Assembly (NCBI GenBank): GCA_903927945.1
Contig: CAIYOZ010000425.1
Location: 1 to 44,151 of the forward strand
Source of the DNA: an uncultured Bacteroidales bacterium
Lineage (GTDB): Bacteria; Bacteroidota; Bacteroidia; Bacteroidales; Paludibacteraceae
Direction: 5' to 3'
DNA length: 44,151 nt
Shown here: positions 1 to 5,564 of the stretch, in pieces
Numbering within the stretch: position 1 is the stretch's first letter
How the letters are laid out: each line of letters opens with the position of its first letter
Notes under the pieces: generated by a model
The model's database searches: none
The model's input: only the letters and a program-made list of their open reading frames with translations
Told to the model about the DNA's origin: nothing
Position numbers and translations under genes: made by a program

Positions 1-4
1 AACC

Positions 5-45
5 AATCAACTTAATCAACCAATTAACTAATCAACTAAATCAAC
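5..45. repeat. AATCAAC short direct repeats in the leader of the HAD gene
   Basis: The heptamer AATCAAC occurs at 5-11, 14-20, 30-36 and 39-45, with a one-mismatch copy (AATTAAC) at 22-28, directly before the ATG at 48. The spacing is irregular (8-9 bp). It may be slippage-derived low-complexity sequence; no function is evident. The array may begin upstream of the window. Confidence 0.5.
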
Positions 46-47
46 CA

Positions 48-740
48 ATGTACAAATTTGTCTTTATCGATTTGGACGATACCTTATGGGATTTTCATGC
101 CAATGCCAAATCATCATTACAGGAAATTTATACAGAGAAGAACCTTGGAAGGTATTTCGATAACTTTGAGCAATATTTTACCATCTATGCCAAACGTAAT
201 GTGGAATTGTGGGAAGAATACGGGAAAGGTATCATTTCAAAAGAAGAACTATCTTTAGAACGCTTTCGTCATCCATTGATTCAAATCGGGATTGATAATT
301 CCCCTTTAGCCGATCAGATTGGGCGGGAATACCTTGATTTATTGCCCACCAGGACATCCTTGGTTCCATACGCAAAAGAGCTACTCGATTATCTGGCTCC
401 CAAATACCCGTTGACGATCGTATCAAATGGTTTTGTCGAAGTGCAGTATAAAAAGCTGAAGAGTTGTCAGATTGAGCAATACTTTGCACACGTAGTGCTT
501 TCCGAAGCCGCACAGGCATTAAAACCCGACAAACGCATCTTTGAGTACGCCCTTCAACTGAATAGCACTACAGCCTCTGAAACAATTATGATAGGCGACA
601 GTTATGAAGCCGATATTCGCGGTGCCCAAAATGCAGGTATTGATCAGATATATTTTAATTCAAATCCAAACGTAACAGACGAAGAAAAACTGGCCACATA
701 TCAGGTAAAAAGTCTAAAAGACATACTGAATTTACTCTGA
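48..740 (+). CDS. HAD-superfamily hydrolase, YjjG-type (pyrimidine) nucleotidase
   Basis: A complete 230-aa cytosolic protein with all four HAD motifs: motif I DLDDT at residues 8-12 (nucleophile D8, acid/base D10), motif II serine in VSNG near 126, motif III lysine in LKPD near 159, and motif IV GDS...D at 183-189. The start IDLDDTLWDF and the overall length fit the YjjG/YfnB branch, which dephosphorylates (non-canonical) nucleoside monophosphates; the exact substrate is inferred. The ATG at 48 is followed at once by the first beta strand, so the start is secure. The gene converges on the HTH gene downstream. Its 3' part, from codon 142-144 on, recurs as decayed fragments at 1643-1802 and 3570-3833, so this complete gene may carry a replaced 3' end. 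Confidence 0.9.
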   Translation: MYKFVFIDLDDTLWDFHANAKSSLQEIYTEKNLGRYFDNFEQYFTIYAKRNVELWEEYGKGIISKEELSLERFRHPLIQIGIDNSPLADQIGREYLDLLPTRTSLVPYAKELLDYLAPKYPLTIVSNGFVEVQYKKLKSCQIEQYFAHVVLSEAAQALKPDKRIFEYALQLNSTTASETIMIGDSYEADIRGAQNAGIDQIYFNSNPNVTDEEKLATYQVKSLKDILNLL

Positions 741-862
741 TATTACTTTAATTTGAAATAAACTCGATTCCTTGATATTTAACGCTATTAACTTAACTTC
801 CTATATTTGACAAACCACTGAAATAAGCGGTTGATCAGACTACACATGCTAGAATTCAACTG

Positions 863-1291
863 TTAAGATGTTAGTTTTATCGCTAATAATTCTCTTCCAA
901 TCTGGTGCAACATCTTTTCTATTTCGGCTTTTCTACTCTCAGAAGGTTTTTTTGCTCCGCACATATAGGATGCCATTACGCTTTGGGGTATTCCCATTCT
1001 GCGGGCAACGCTCGATACATTTATTTCTGATACAGACTTAAACAATTTATAAAATTCAGGCTTCTCAGGCTCATTATCTTTATCGAAGAATCCTTCAAAA
1101 CTTAAATCTTCATCTATTTCTATCCAGTGAATGCCAATGTTATCATAGTCAAAATTGGCTCTTTGCGCTTGAGTAGCATATCGCAATCGTACATAATCAT
1201 TGAATTGTTCGCTTTTTATTTCACCCTCAGAGGTTTGAATATAAACAGCCACATCATCAATCCATACTTTAATGACTTTTATTGGTTTCAT
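863..1291 (-). CDS. DUF2442 protein with C-terminal XRE-like HTH (antitoxin-like)
   Basis: From the ATG at 1291 this is a 142-aa protein. The N-terminal ~75 residues match DUF2442: a V-W-I-D-D start, Y-V-R-L-R-Y-A-T-Q-A-Q-R in the middle, then H-W-I-E-I-D-E-D-L-S. The C-terminal ~55 residues form a helix-turn-helix (V-A-R-R-M-G-I-P-Q-S) ending LHQIGRELLAI. That ending closely resembles the HicB tail in this window (IHHIGQELLDV). An upstream in-frame ATG at 1369 would overlap the DUF4160 gene; 1291 is preferred because it opens the domain and leaves 22 bp after that gene. DUF4160/DUF2442 pairs are common in bacteria and have a toxin-antitoxin-like layout; this DNA-binding partner would autoregulate (inference). 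Its 3' part is duplicated at 3402-3573. Confidence 0.8.
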   Translation of the reverse strand: MKPIKVIKVWIDDVAVYIQTSEGEIKSEQFNDYVRLRYATQAQRANFDYDNIGIHWIEIDEDLSFEGFFDKDNEPEKPEFYKLFKSVSEINVSSVARRMGIPQSVMASYMCGAKKPSESRKAEIEKMLHQIGRELLAIKLTS

Positions 1292-1313
1292 AGTTGCATT
1301 TATTTTATCTATT

Positions 1314-1562
1314 TTATTTTTCAAAGAATTTGTTCCAACTTTCTGTAATAACATCGATGTTTTCTTCAATGACCATTTCTGCCATTTTTAGTTCGTTTGG
1401 TTGAAGCCCATTATTTTCTAATAACTTAACTTCCGGTAATACCTGGAATTTAGCATTTTCTTTTATTTTACCTTTCCCTTTTATCACATGGATATGAATA
1501 GGCTGATGATCATTGCTAAAAAACATATAGCGCATTCCAAAAAACACAAATACTACTGGCAT
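1314..1562 (-). CDS. DUF4160 family protein (toxin-like partner)
   Basis: This 82-aa protein carries the DUF4160 signature: an FFGMRYMFFSNDH start, then the H-x-P-I-H-I-H-V core at residues 19-26, and the tail A-E-M-V-I-E-E-N-x-x-x-I-x-x-S-W-N-K-F. It lies 22 bp upstream of the DUF2442-HTH gene and is co-oriented, so the two form one transcription unit. The biochemical role of DUF4160 is not established here; the two-gene layout and the DNA-binding partner suggest a toxin-antitoxin-like or stress module (inference). A TATATTTG box lies just upstream. A second DUF4160 is at 2208-2447. Confidence 0.8.
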   Translation of the reverse strand: MPVVFVFFGMRYMFFSNDHQPIHIHVIKGKGKIKENAKFQVLPEVKLLENNGLQPNELKMAEMVIEENIDVITESWNKFFEK

Positions 1563-1585
1563 AATTATTTGTTTTAATTTTAAAA

Positions 1586-1643
1586 CAAATATAGGTAATA
1601 AATTTATTACTTATCCCCTTTTTATTAATTATTTTTATCCTAA
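1586..1643 (-). promoter_or_regulatory. Promoter of the first DUF4160/DUF2442 pair, with a 23-bp repeat upstream
   Basis: Read on the minus strand, TATATTTG at 1593-1586 fits the Bacteroidetes -7 box TAnnTTTG, 23 bp before the DUF4160 ATG. A 23-bp block at 1621-1643 is repeated perfectly at 2507-2529, at the same 27-bp distance from the -7 box of the second pair. It may be a conserved activator or operator site. No clear -33 TTTG was seen. Confidence 0.6.
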
Positions 1644-1802
1644 TTGAGCAATTTAACTCCGCGATTATTATGAAGCCGATATTCGTAGAGCCTAAAATGC
1701 AGGTATTGATCAGATATACTTTAATCCAAACACCCAACTTGTAGACAAAAACATGCCTCTTATCAGGTAAATAGTCTGAAAGATATACTTGAAATACTCT
1801 GA
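1643..1802 (+). pseudogene. Decayed 3' fragment of the HAD nucleotidase gene (copy B)
   Basis: ATTGAGCAAT at 1643-1652 matches 471-480 of the complete gene. An internal deletion corresponds to roughly 481-594, and similarity resumes at 1661 (matching 595) through the motif IV region: the Y-E-A-D-I-R and NAGIDQIYFN codons are readable. It runs on to a stop like that of the full gene. In-frame stops (TAA after the I-R-R-A codons, and another after the YQV-like region) make it non-functional. It marks the left boundary of the second toxin-antitoxin-like module. Confidence 0.8.
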
Positions 1803-1944
1803 GATTACTTTAAATTGAAAGTACCTCACATTTCCGCAAGGTACTTATTGGCTCTATAAAGTTTTGGGTGAGTATTGGATTATCACTCATATTCGTTTCT
1901 CCGTAGGAGTTTACCACCAAAAACACTGACATATTCACCGGTTA

Positions 1945-2184
1945 CTAAATTTTCGCATAATTCAGCTCTCTTTTAAAGTCAAATAAACTTTCCAGACTTA
2001 AATCTTCATTCAATTCTTCCCAATGTAAACTTTCGCCAAATGATCCAACTATAAAGTTATTGCGTTGCTCTGGGGTTGCATTTGATAATCTGCTATACCA
2101 GGAAATAGGATTACCTATTACATGCCCACTATCGATTTGCACATACATATTTTCTGAATCAAACCACACTTTCTTTATTTCCAT
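1945..2184 (-). CDS. DUF2442 protein without HTH
   Basis: A 79-aa single-domain DUF2442 protein: it opens M-E-I-K-K-V-W-F-D, has W-Y-S-R-L-S-N-A-T-P-E-Q-R in the middle and L-H-W-E-E-L-N-E-D-L-S-L-E near the end, matching residues 1-75 of the DUF2442-HTH protein at 863-1291. It lacks the C-terminal HTH, so any autoregulation would have to come from another protein. It lies 23 bp downstream of its DUF4160 partner, in one transcription unit. Confidence 0.8.
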   Translation of the reverse strand: MEIKKVWFDSENMYVQIDSGHVIGNPISWYSRLSNATPEQRNNFIVGSFGESLHWEELNEDLSLESLFDFKRELNYAKI

Positions 2185-2207
2185 ATCTATTGATAAATAA
2201 TTTATTA

Positions 2208-2447
2208 TTAATTCTTTCCATGTATTTCATTCCATTTGGCAATAATAATATCTCTTTTCTCTATTATTGTTGCCTCTGCCAAAACTAAATCTCTTGGTTT
2301 CATTCCTTTCGATTCAACAAGTACAATATCAGGAAGTAAATTGAATTTTGCAATGCCATCAGCATTACTTACATGTACATGTATCGGAGTATGTTCCAAG
2401 GAATAAAAAAAGAATTTCATTCCAAACATCCTAAATAATTCAGGCAT
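2208..2447 (-). CDS. DUF4160 family protein, second copy
   Basis: An 80-aa DUF4160 protein from the ATG at 2447, which starts MPELFRMFGMKFFF like the family. A longer reading from 2483 adds 12 lysine-rich residues (L-F-S-K-K-R-K-K) that overlap the -7 box and is less likely. The HTPIHVHV core is near residues 19-26 and the terminal E-A-T-I-I-E-K-R...W-N-E-I is present. The partner DUF2442 follows. It is clearly diverged from the first DUF4160, so the two pairs are not a recent duplication. Confidence 0.8.
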   Translation of the reverse strand: MPELFRMFGMKFFFYSLEHTPIHVHVSNADGIAKFNLLPDIVLVESKGMKPRDLVLAEATIIEKRDIIIAKWNEIHGKN

Positions 2448-2471
2448 AATTTTTTTTCGTTTTTTACTAAA

Positions 2472-2529
2472 CAAATTTAGCAACTATAACTATTAAATCG
2501 ATTCATTTTATTAATTATTTTTATCCTAA
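2472..2529 (-). promoter_or_regulatory. Promoter of the second DUF4160/DUF2442 pair with the shared 23-bp repeat
   Basis: TAAATTTG (2479-2472 on the minus strand) fits TAnnTTTG and sits 24 bp before the ATG at 2447. The 23-bp block at 2507-2529 is identical to 1621-1643, and the -7 box spacing is identical (27 bp). Confidence 0.6.
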
Positions 2530-2575
2530 GAGCTGGATTTAACAAATACATAATGATCTCTGAAACGCCCAATAA

Positions 2576-2968
2576 CTACACAACATCTAAAAGTTCTTGT
2601 CCAATATGGTGAATAGCTTTAATAATCTTATCTCGCTTGTCTGGACGGGCAGTTCTGAACCCGGACATATAATGCTGTAGCTGTTTTTCATTTATTCCAG
2701 TCTCTCTGGCTATAGCTGCACGAGTAAGCAATCCATCGAGTCGATGAAGCAATGCCCGTGTTGTAAGCTCAAATTCAAAAGAATATTCACCTAATAGGCA
2801 TGCTGGAATTTCATTGGTTTCAAGTCCCTCAAGATGAAAAACTACAGCCGATTTATATGCTTCTTGTATTCCTGAAAAAGTTTTATGAGTAGCAACACAT
2901 CCTGTAATCCCATCCGATACTGCTCCGTAATTTTCGAGCCAATCTACTAATACCTTAATTGTTTCCAT
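2576..2968 (-). CDS. hicB: HicB-family antitoxin with C-terminal HTH
   Basis: This 130-aa protein has an N-terminal HicB partial RNase H-like fold (VLVDWLENYGAVS, then GCVATHKTFSGIQEAYKSAV, residues ~5-45). A C-terminal XRE-type HTH follows (LTRAAIARETGINEKQLQHY, ~80-100), ending IHHIGQELLDVV. HicB neutralises the HicA mRNA interferase and represses the operon through its HTH (family knowledge). The gene lies 24 bp downstream of hicA, the canonical hicAB order. The HTH tail resembles that of the DUF2442-HTH protein at 863-1291, hinting at exchange of the DNA-binding domain. Confidence 0.85.
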   Translation of the reverse strand: METIKVLVDWLENYGAVSDGITGCVATHKTFSGIQEAYKSAVVFHLEGLETNEIPACLLGEYSFEFELTTRALLHRLDGLLTRAAIARETGINEKQLQHYMSGFRTARPDKRDKIIKAIHHIGQELLDVV

Positions 2969-2992
2969 GACGCACCTGTTTTGCAGAGTGAA

Positions 2993-3154
2993 TTATAATA
3001 ACCACCCTGCTTGTTTGAAAATACTGTTTAATAAAAATTGAGATTGAATTTCATTCGGTTTTCCGTTTACCGTTACAGTTCCTTTTTTTGTTGGATGCTT
3101 GTATTGTCGGTGACTCCCTTTCTGTCTGTTATACCATCCGTCATCCTCAAGCAT
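2993..3154 (-). CDS. hicA: HicA-type toxin with disrupted 5' end
   Basis: Translating the minus strand gives a 53-aa HicA: M-L-E-D-D-G-W-Y, then RQKGSHRQYKHPTKKGTVTV with the GSHxxYKHP catalytic-histidine motif, ending F-K-Q-A-G-W-L-L. HicA toxins are ~60-aa dsRBD-like mRNA interferases. Typical family members begin ~10 residues earlier with a short helix. Here that helix (M-N-K-Q-K-L-K from the ATG at 3186) is in another frame and meets TAA after eight codons, so the 5' end appears frameshifted. Translation from the internal ATG at 3154 would give an N-truncated protein. The toxin may thus be dead or attenuated, with hicB as an orphan regulator. It was missed by simple ORF calling because of its length. 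Confidence 0.7.
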   Translation of the reverse strand: MLEDDGWYNRQKGSHRQYKHPTKKGTVTVNGKPNEIQSQFLLNSIFKQAGWLL

Positions 3155-3207
3155 TTTCTTTACTGTTTTAGTTTTTGCTTATTCATGTCTGCTTTTGTTT
3201 GACCTTA

Positions 3208-3229
3208 CAAAGATAGACATTGTTCTATC
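3208..3229 (-). promoter_or_regulatory. hicAB promoter with overlapping palindromic operator
   Basis: On the minus strand TATCTTTG (3215-3208) is a TAnnTTTG -7 box 21 bp before the ATG at 3186. It overlaps a perfect inverted repeat GATAGA-cattgt-TCTATC (3212-3229), placed where a HicB dimer could block RNA polymerase. The operator role is inferred from position. Confidence 0.55.
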
Positions 3230-3401
3230 ATTCGTATTGCGTTTTATCAATTATTTTCATTAAATTGAAAGAATTACAGCGAAATATTTTTCAATATCAA
3301 ATCATGCTTTCTTTATTTTCATAATCCGTACATCCACAATATCCGTGAAAATCCGCGTGCTATTCTTTAATCGAATACGACAATATATTGTTCTTACTAC
3401 T

Positions 3402-3573
3402 TAGATGTTATTTTTATCGTTAATAATTAGCGTCCAATCTGATGCAACATCTTTTCTATTTCGGCTTTTCTACTCTCAGAAGGTTTTTTTGCACCACACA
3501 AATAAGATGCCATCACACTTTGCGGTATTCCCATTCTGCGAGCAATGCTTGATACATTTATTTCTGATACAAT
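3402..3573 (-). pseudogene. Fragment of the DUF2442-HTH gene (HTH end only)
   Basis: Bases 3402-3573 are about 90% identical by eye to 866-1038, covering the HTH segment S-E-I-N-V-S-S-I-A-R-R-M-G to M-L-H-Q-I-G-R, with a premature TAG in place of E-L-L-A-I. There is no DUF2442 domain. The homology stops where the HAD fragment begins at 3570, so a deletion has removed the rest of the module. Confidence 0.8.
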
Positions 3574-3833
3574 ACTTTGCACATGTAGTGCTTTCCGAAG
3601 CCGCTGAGGCATTAAAACCCGACAAACGTATCTTTAACTATGCGCTCCAACTTAATGGCGCGTTGGCTTCTCAAACCATTATGATTGGAGATAGTTATGA
3701 AGCCGATATTCGCGGAGCCAAAAATGCAGGTATTGATCAGATTTATTTTAATCCAAATCTAAAATCGGATGATAAAGATAAGACTGTTACATACCGAGTA
3801 AAGAGTTTAAAGGAAATTATGGATATACTTTAG
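3570..3833 (+). pseudogene. 3' fragment of the HAD nucleotidase gene (copy C)
   Basis: From CAATACTTTGC at 3570 (matching 477 of the complete gene) an open frame encodes the C-terminal ~87 residues of the HAD protein: Y-F-A-H-V-V-L-S-E-A, L-K-P-D (motif III), M-I-G-D-S-Y-E-A-D (motif IV) and the K-S-L-K-E-I end. Nucleotide identity to the complete copy is roughly 80% by eye. Motifs I and II are absent, so it cannot be active. The frame is intact to its stop, so it is younger than copy B or is the original 3' end left after insertion. An ORF reading from 3405 only runs through antisense of the HTH fragment. Confidence 0.85.
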
Positions 3834-3898
3834 CAACTAAGTTTCATAACTGATATTTTATAATACCCGATAATCAACGTTTAGTTTAAACAAAAATC

Positions 3899-3938
3899 AA
3901 AAAAGGCTGTCTCAAATACTGAGACAGCCTTTTTTTTG
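3899..3938. terminator. Bidirectional rho-independent terminator
   Basis: GGCTGTCTCA (3905-3914), loop AATAC, TGAGACAGCC (3920-3929), flanked by A-run and T-run. It serves the plus-strand HAD fragment and the minus-strand susC-susD operon that ends at 3962. Confidence 0.9.
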
Positions 3939-3961
3939 TATAGTAATCAACTATTTTATGA

Positions 3962-5557
3962 TCATCTGACACCACCTGCCCACCATACTGGAATAGTGTA
4001 AACATAAGTACCATCTCCATAAGCAGCTTCTACAGCTGGATTTGTTGTAGTGTCCGATGTTCCGTAAGGTAAACGTAATGGGAACTTGCCTTGAGCATTT
4101 AATGGATTCGCCAAGGTTACAAAATTTTCCCCCATTGCTTTCATACGACGTATGTCATTATAAGTTTCAGTCGATTCGCCATTTGCACCCCAGAATGCAA
4201 TGTATTTCTGGATCATTGTTTCTTGTAATGCAGCTTTAGGAGCAGCACCTAAAAACAATGGAGCGATATTCAGGTCGAACCAAGACCCGGCTTCAGTTGG
4301 AGTAATTGCTGTTGTTGTTTCTTTAATCACAATACCATTAGAAGCAGGTGTCGGAGCGCTTAATGCTGAACTAACACTTACTTCAGTATTCGCAATTGCT
4401 GCAACTACTGCGTTTTTAAGTACAGGCAATGCTTCTGTAGTACGATTCAAACGGCACAACGCTTCTGCTCTCAAGAACAAGGCTTCATGATAACTCATTA
4501 ACATGGTTGGAGCCGTTTGAGCATAAAAATACATAGTATAGGTATAGGTATTTAGAACCTGATCATTGGTGCCGTTTGGTGCCGGCTTGAATAAAGGATC
4601 AGTTACACCTGTTAATTGACTATAGGGAGTATTCGAATCAAAATAGACACGGCGTGAACGAGGGTCATTACGTGCAACCAACTTATCGGACATACTCTTA
4701 CTTGCTCCAAGGCCATCACGGCTAAATTGGAAATCAAATGTAGGATTTATGTTAGACGCATCATAAATATTAAATGCAGCCTGATCATCAACCGTTGCAA
4801 ACGATTTATCCAGATACGAAATAATGCTGGTTAAATCTGCATTTTGATTTGCTGATTTAAATAATGTATGCATCGTATAGCGTGCTTTTAAACCATACGC
4901 TAATTTAAGCCAGAGTGTTTTATCTCCTCCATAGAGTAGATCATTACTTCCAATAGGGTTGATGTCTTTTAATTGTAGATCGACGATAGCACTGTCCAGG
5001 TATTGATTTATTCCTTTGTAGATATCTTCCTGTGTATCAATTTTAGGAGTTAAATATACGGGAGAACCTACAGAATTTATGATAGCAGCCTGACTCCATG
5101 GAGTATCCCCAAACATATCGGCAAGAATACCTGAATTCAAAGCAGCTAATACCTCGGCTATTCCTTTCGTCACATTATTGCCTTTTTCAGGACCTGTTGC
5201 TGAACATTTGTCAATAGCAATCCTGGCGTTTTTAAGTGTCGTGTAGGTTGTAATCCAAGGATTGTCAAAGGTAGAAGCAGCAGATGGTTCGTTTTGACGG
5301 GTTTCTGCTAAATAAGGCTGATTGTACACTCCTACATTATGCTCCACATAAGTTGAAACATAGGTATTGATATCCCCACCTACATTATTTTGAGCAGTAG
5401 AAGTGATGACATCAGTCAAAATATATTTTGAGGCTACACTTGTAGAGTGGTTTAGATCTTTGTTCACTTTATCCATAGCGTCCTCAGAACACGAAATAAA
5501 GATTGCGGATAATATAAGTACCGTCGCTACTTTTCTGATTATATTTTTCATATTCAT
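3962..5557 (-). CDS. SusD/RagB-family nutrient-binding outer-membrane lipoprotein (SusD-like_2 type)
   Basis: A 531-aa lipoprotein. Its signal peptide ends in a lipobox near ILSAIFISC, with Cys at ~23 followed by S-E-D, an acidic surface-export-like stretch. The start C-S-E-D-A-M-D-K-V-N-K-D and the central LWLKLAYGLKARYTMHTLF and NDPRSRRVYF segments fit the PF12771 (SusD-like_2) branch. It binds glycan at the cell surface and acts as the lid of the SusC channel. The gene starts 7 bp after susC ends, in one operon. The C-terminal V-Y-T-I-P-V-W-W-A-G-G-V-R is usual for the branch. The ligand is not deducible. Confidence 0.9.
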   Translation of the reverse strand: MNMKNIIRKVATVLILSAIFISCSEDAMDKVNKDLNHSTSVASKYILTDVITSTAQNNVGGDINTYVSTYVEHNVGVYNQPYLAETRQNEPSAASTFDNPWITTYTTLKNARIAIDKCSATGPEKGNNVTKGIAEVLAALNSGILADMFGDTPWSQAAIINSVGSPVYLTPKIDTQEDIYKGINQYLDSAIVDLQLKDINPIGSNDLLYGGDKTLWLKLAYGLKARYTMHTLFKSANQNADLTSIISYLDKSFATVDDQAAFNIYDASNINPTFDFQFSRDGLGASKSMSDKLVARNDPRSRRVYFDSNTPYSQLTGVTDPLFKPAPNGTNDQVLNTYTYTMYFYAQTAPTMLMSYHEALFLRAEALCRLNRTTEALPVLKNAVVAAIANTEVSVSSALSAPTPASNGIVIKETTTAITPTEAGSWFDLNIAPLFLGAAPKAALQETMIQKYIAFWGANGESTETYNDIRRMKAMGENFVTLANPLNAQGKFPLRLPYGTSDTTTNPAVEAAYGDGTYVYTIPVWWAGGVR

Positions 5558-5564
5558 TTATATA

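Noticed and set aside
1516-1737. 73-aa minus-strand ORF
   Set aside because: It is antisense to HAD copy B and overlaps the DUF4160 promoter and start. It has no domain content.
3155-3186. Programmed -1 frameshift in hicA
   Set aside because: The A-rich stretch lacks a classical X-XXY-YYZ heptamer and no stimulatory structure was seen, so plain mutation is more likely.
3405-3569. N-terminal extension of the plus-strand HAD fragment
   Set aside because: This stretch is the antisense of the HTH remnant (homologous to 866-1038 on the minus strand), so the open frame there is fortuitous.
4200-4490. 96-aa plus-strand ORF inside the susD region
   Set aside because: It is a shadow of the 531-aa SusD coding frame on the other strand, with no start context or domain. 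Similar shadows throughout the window were left out.
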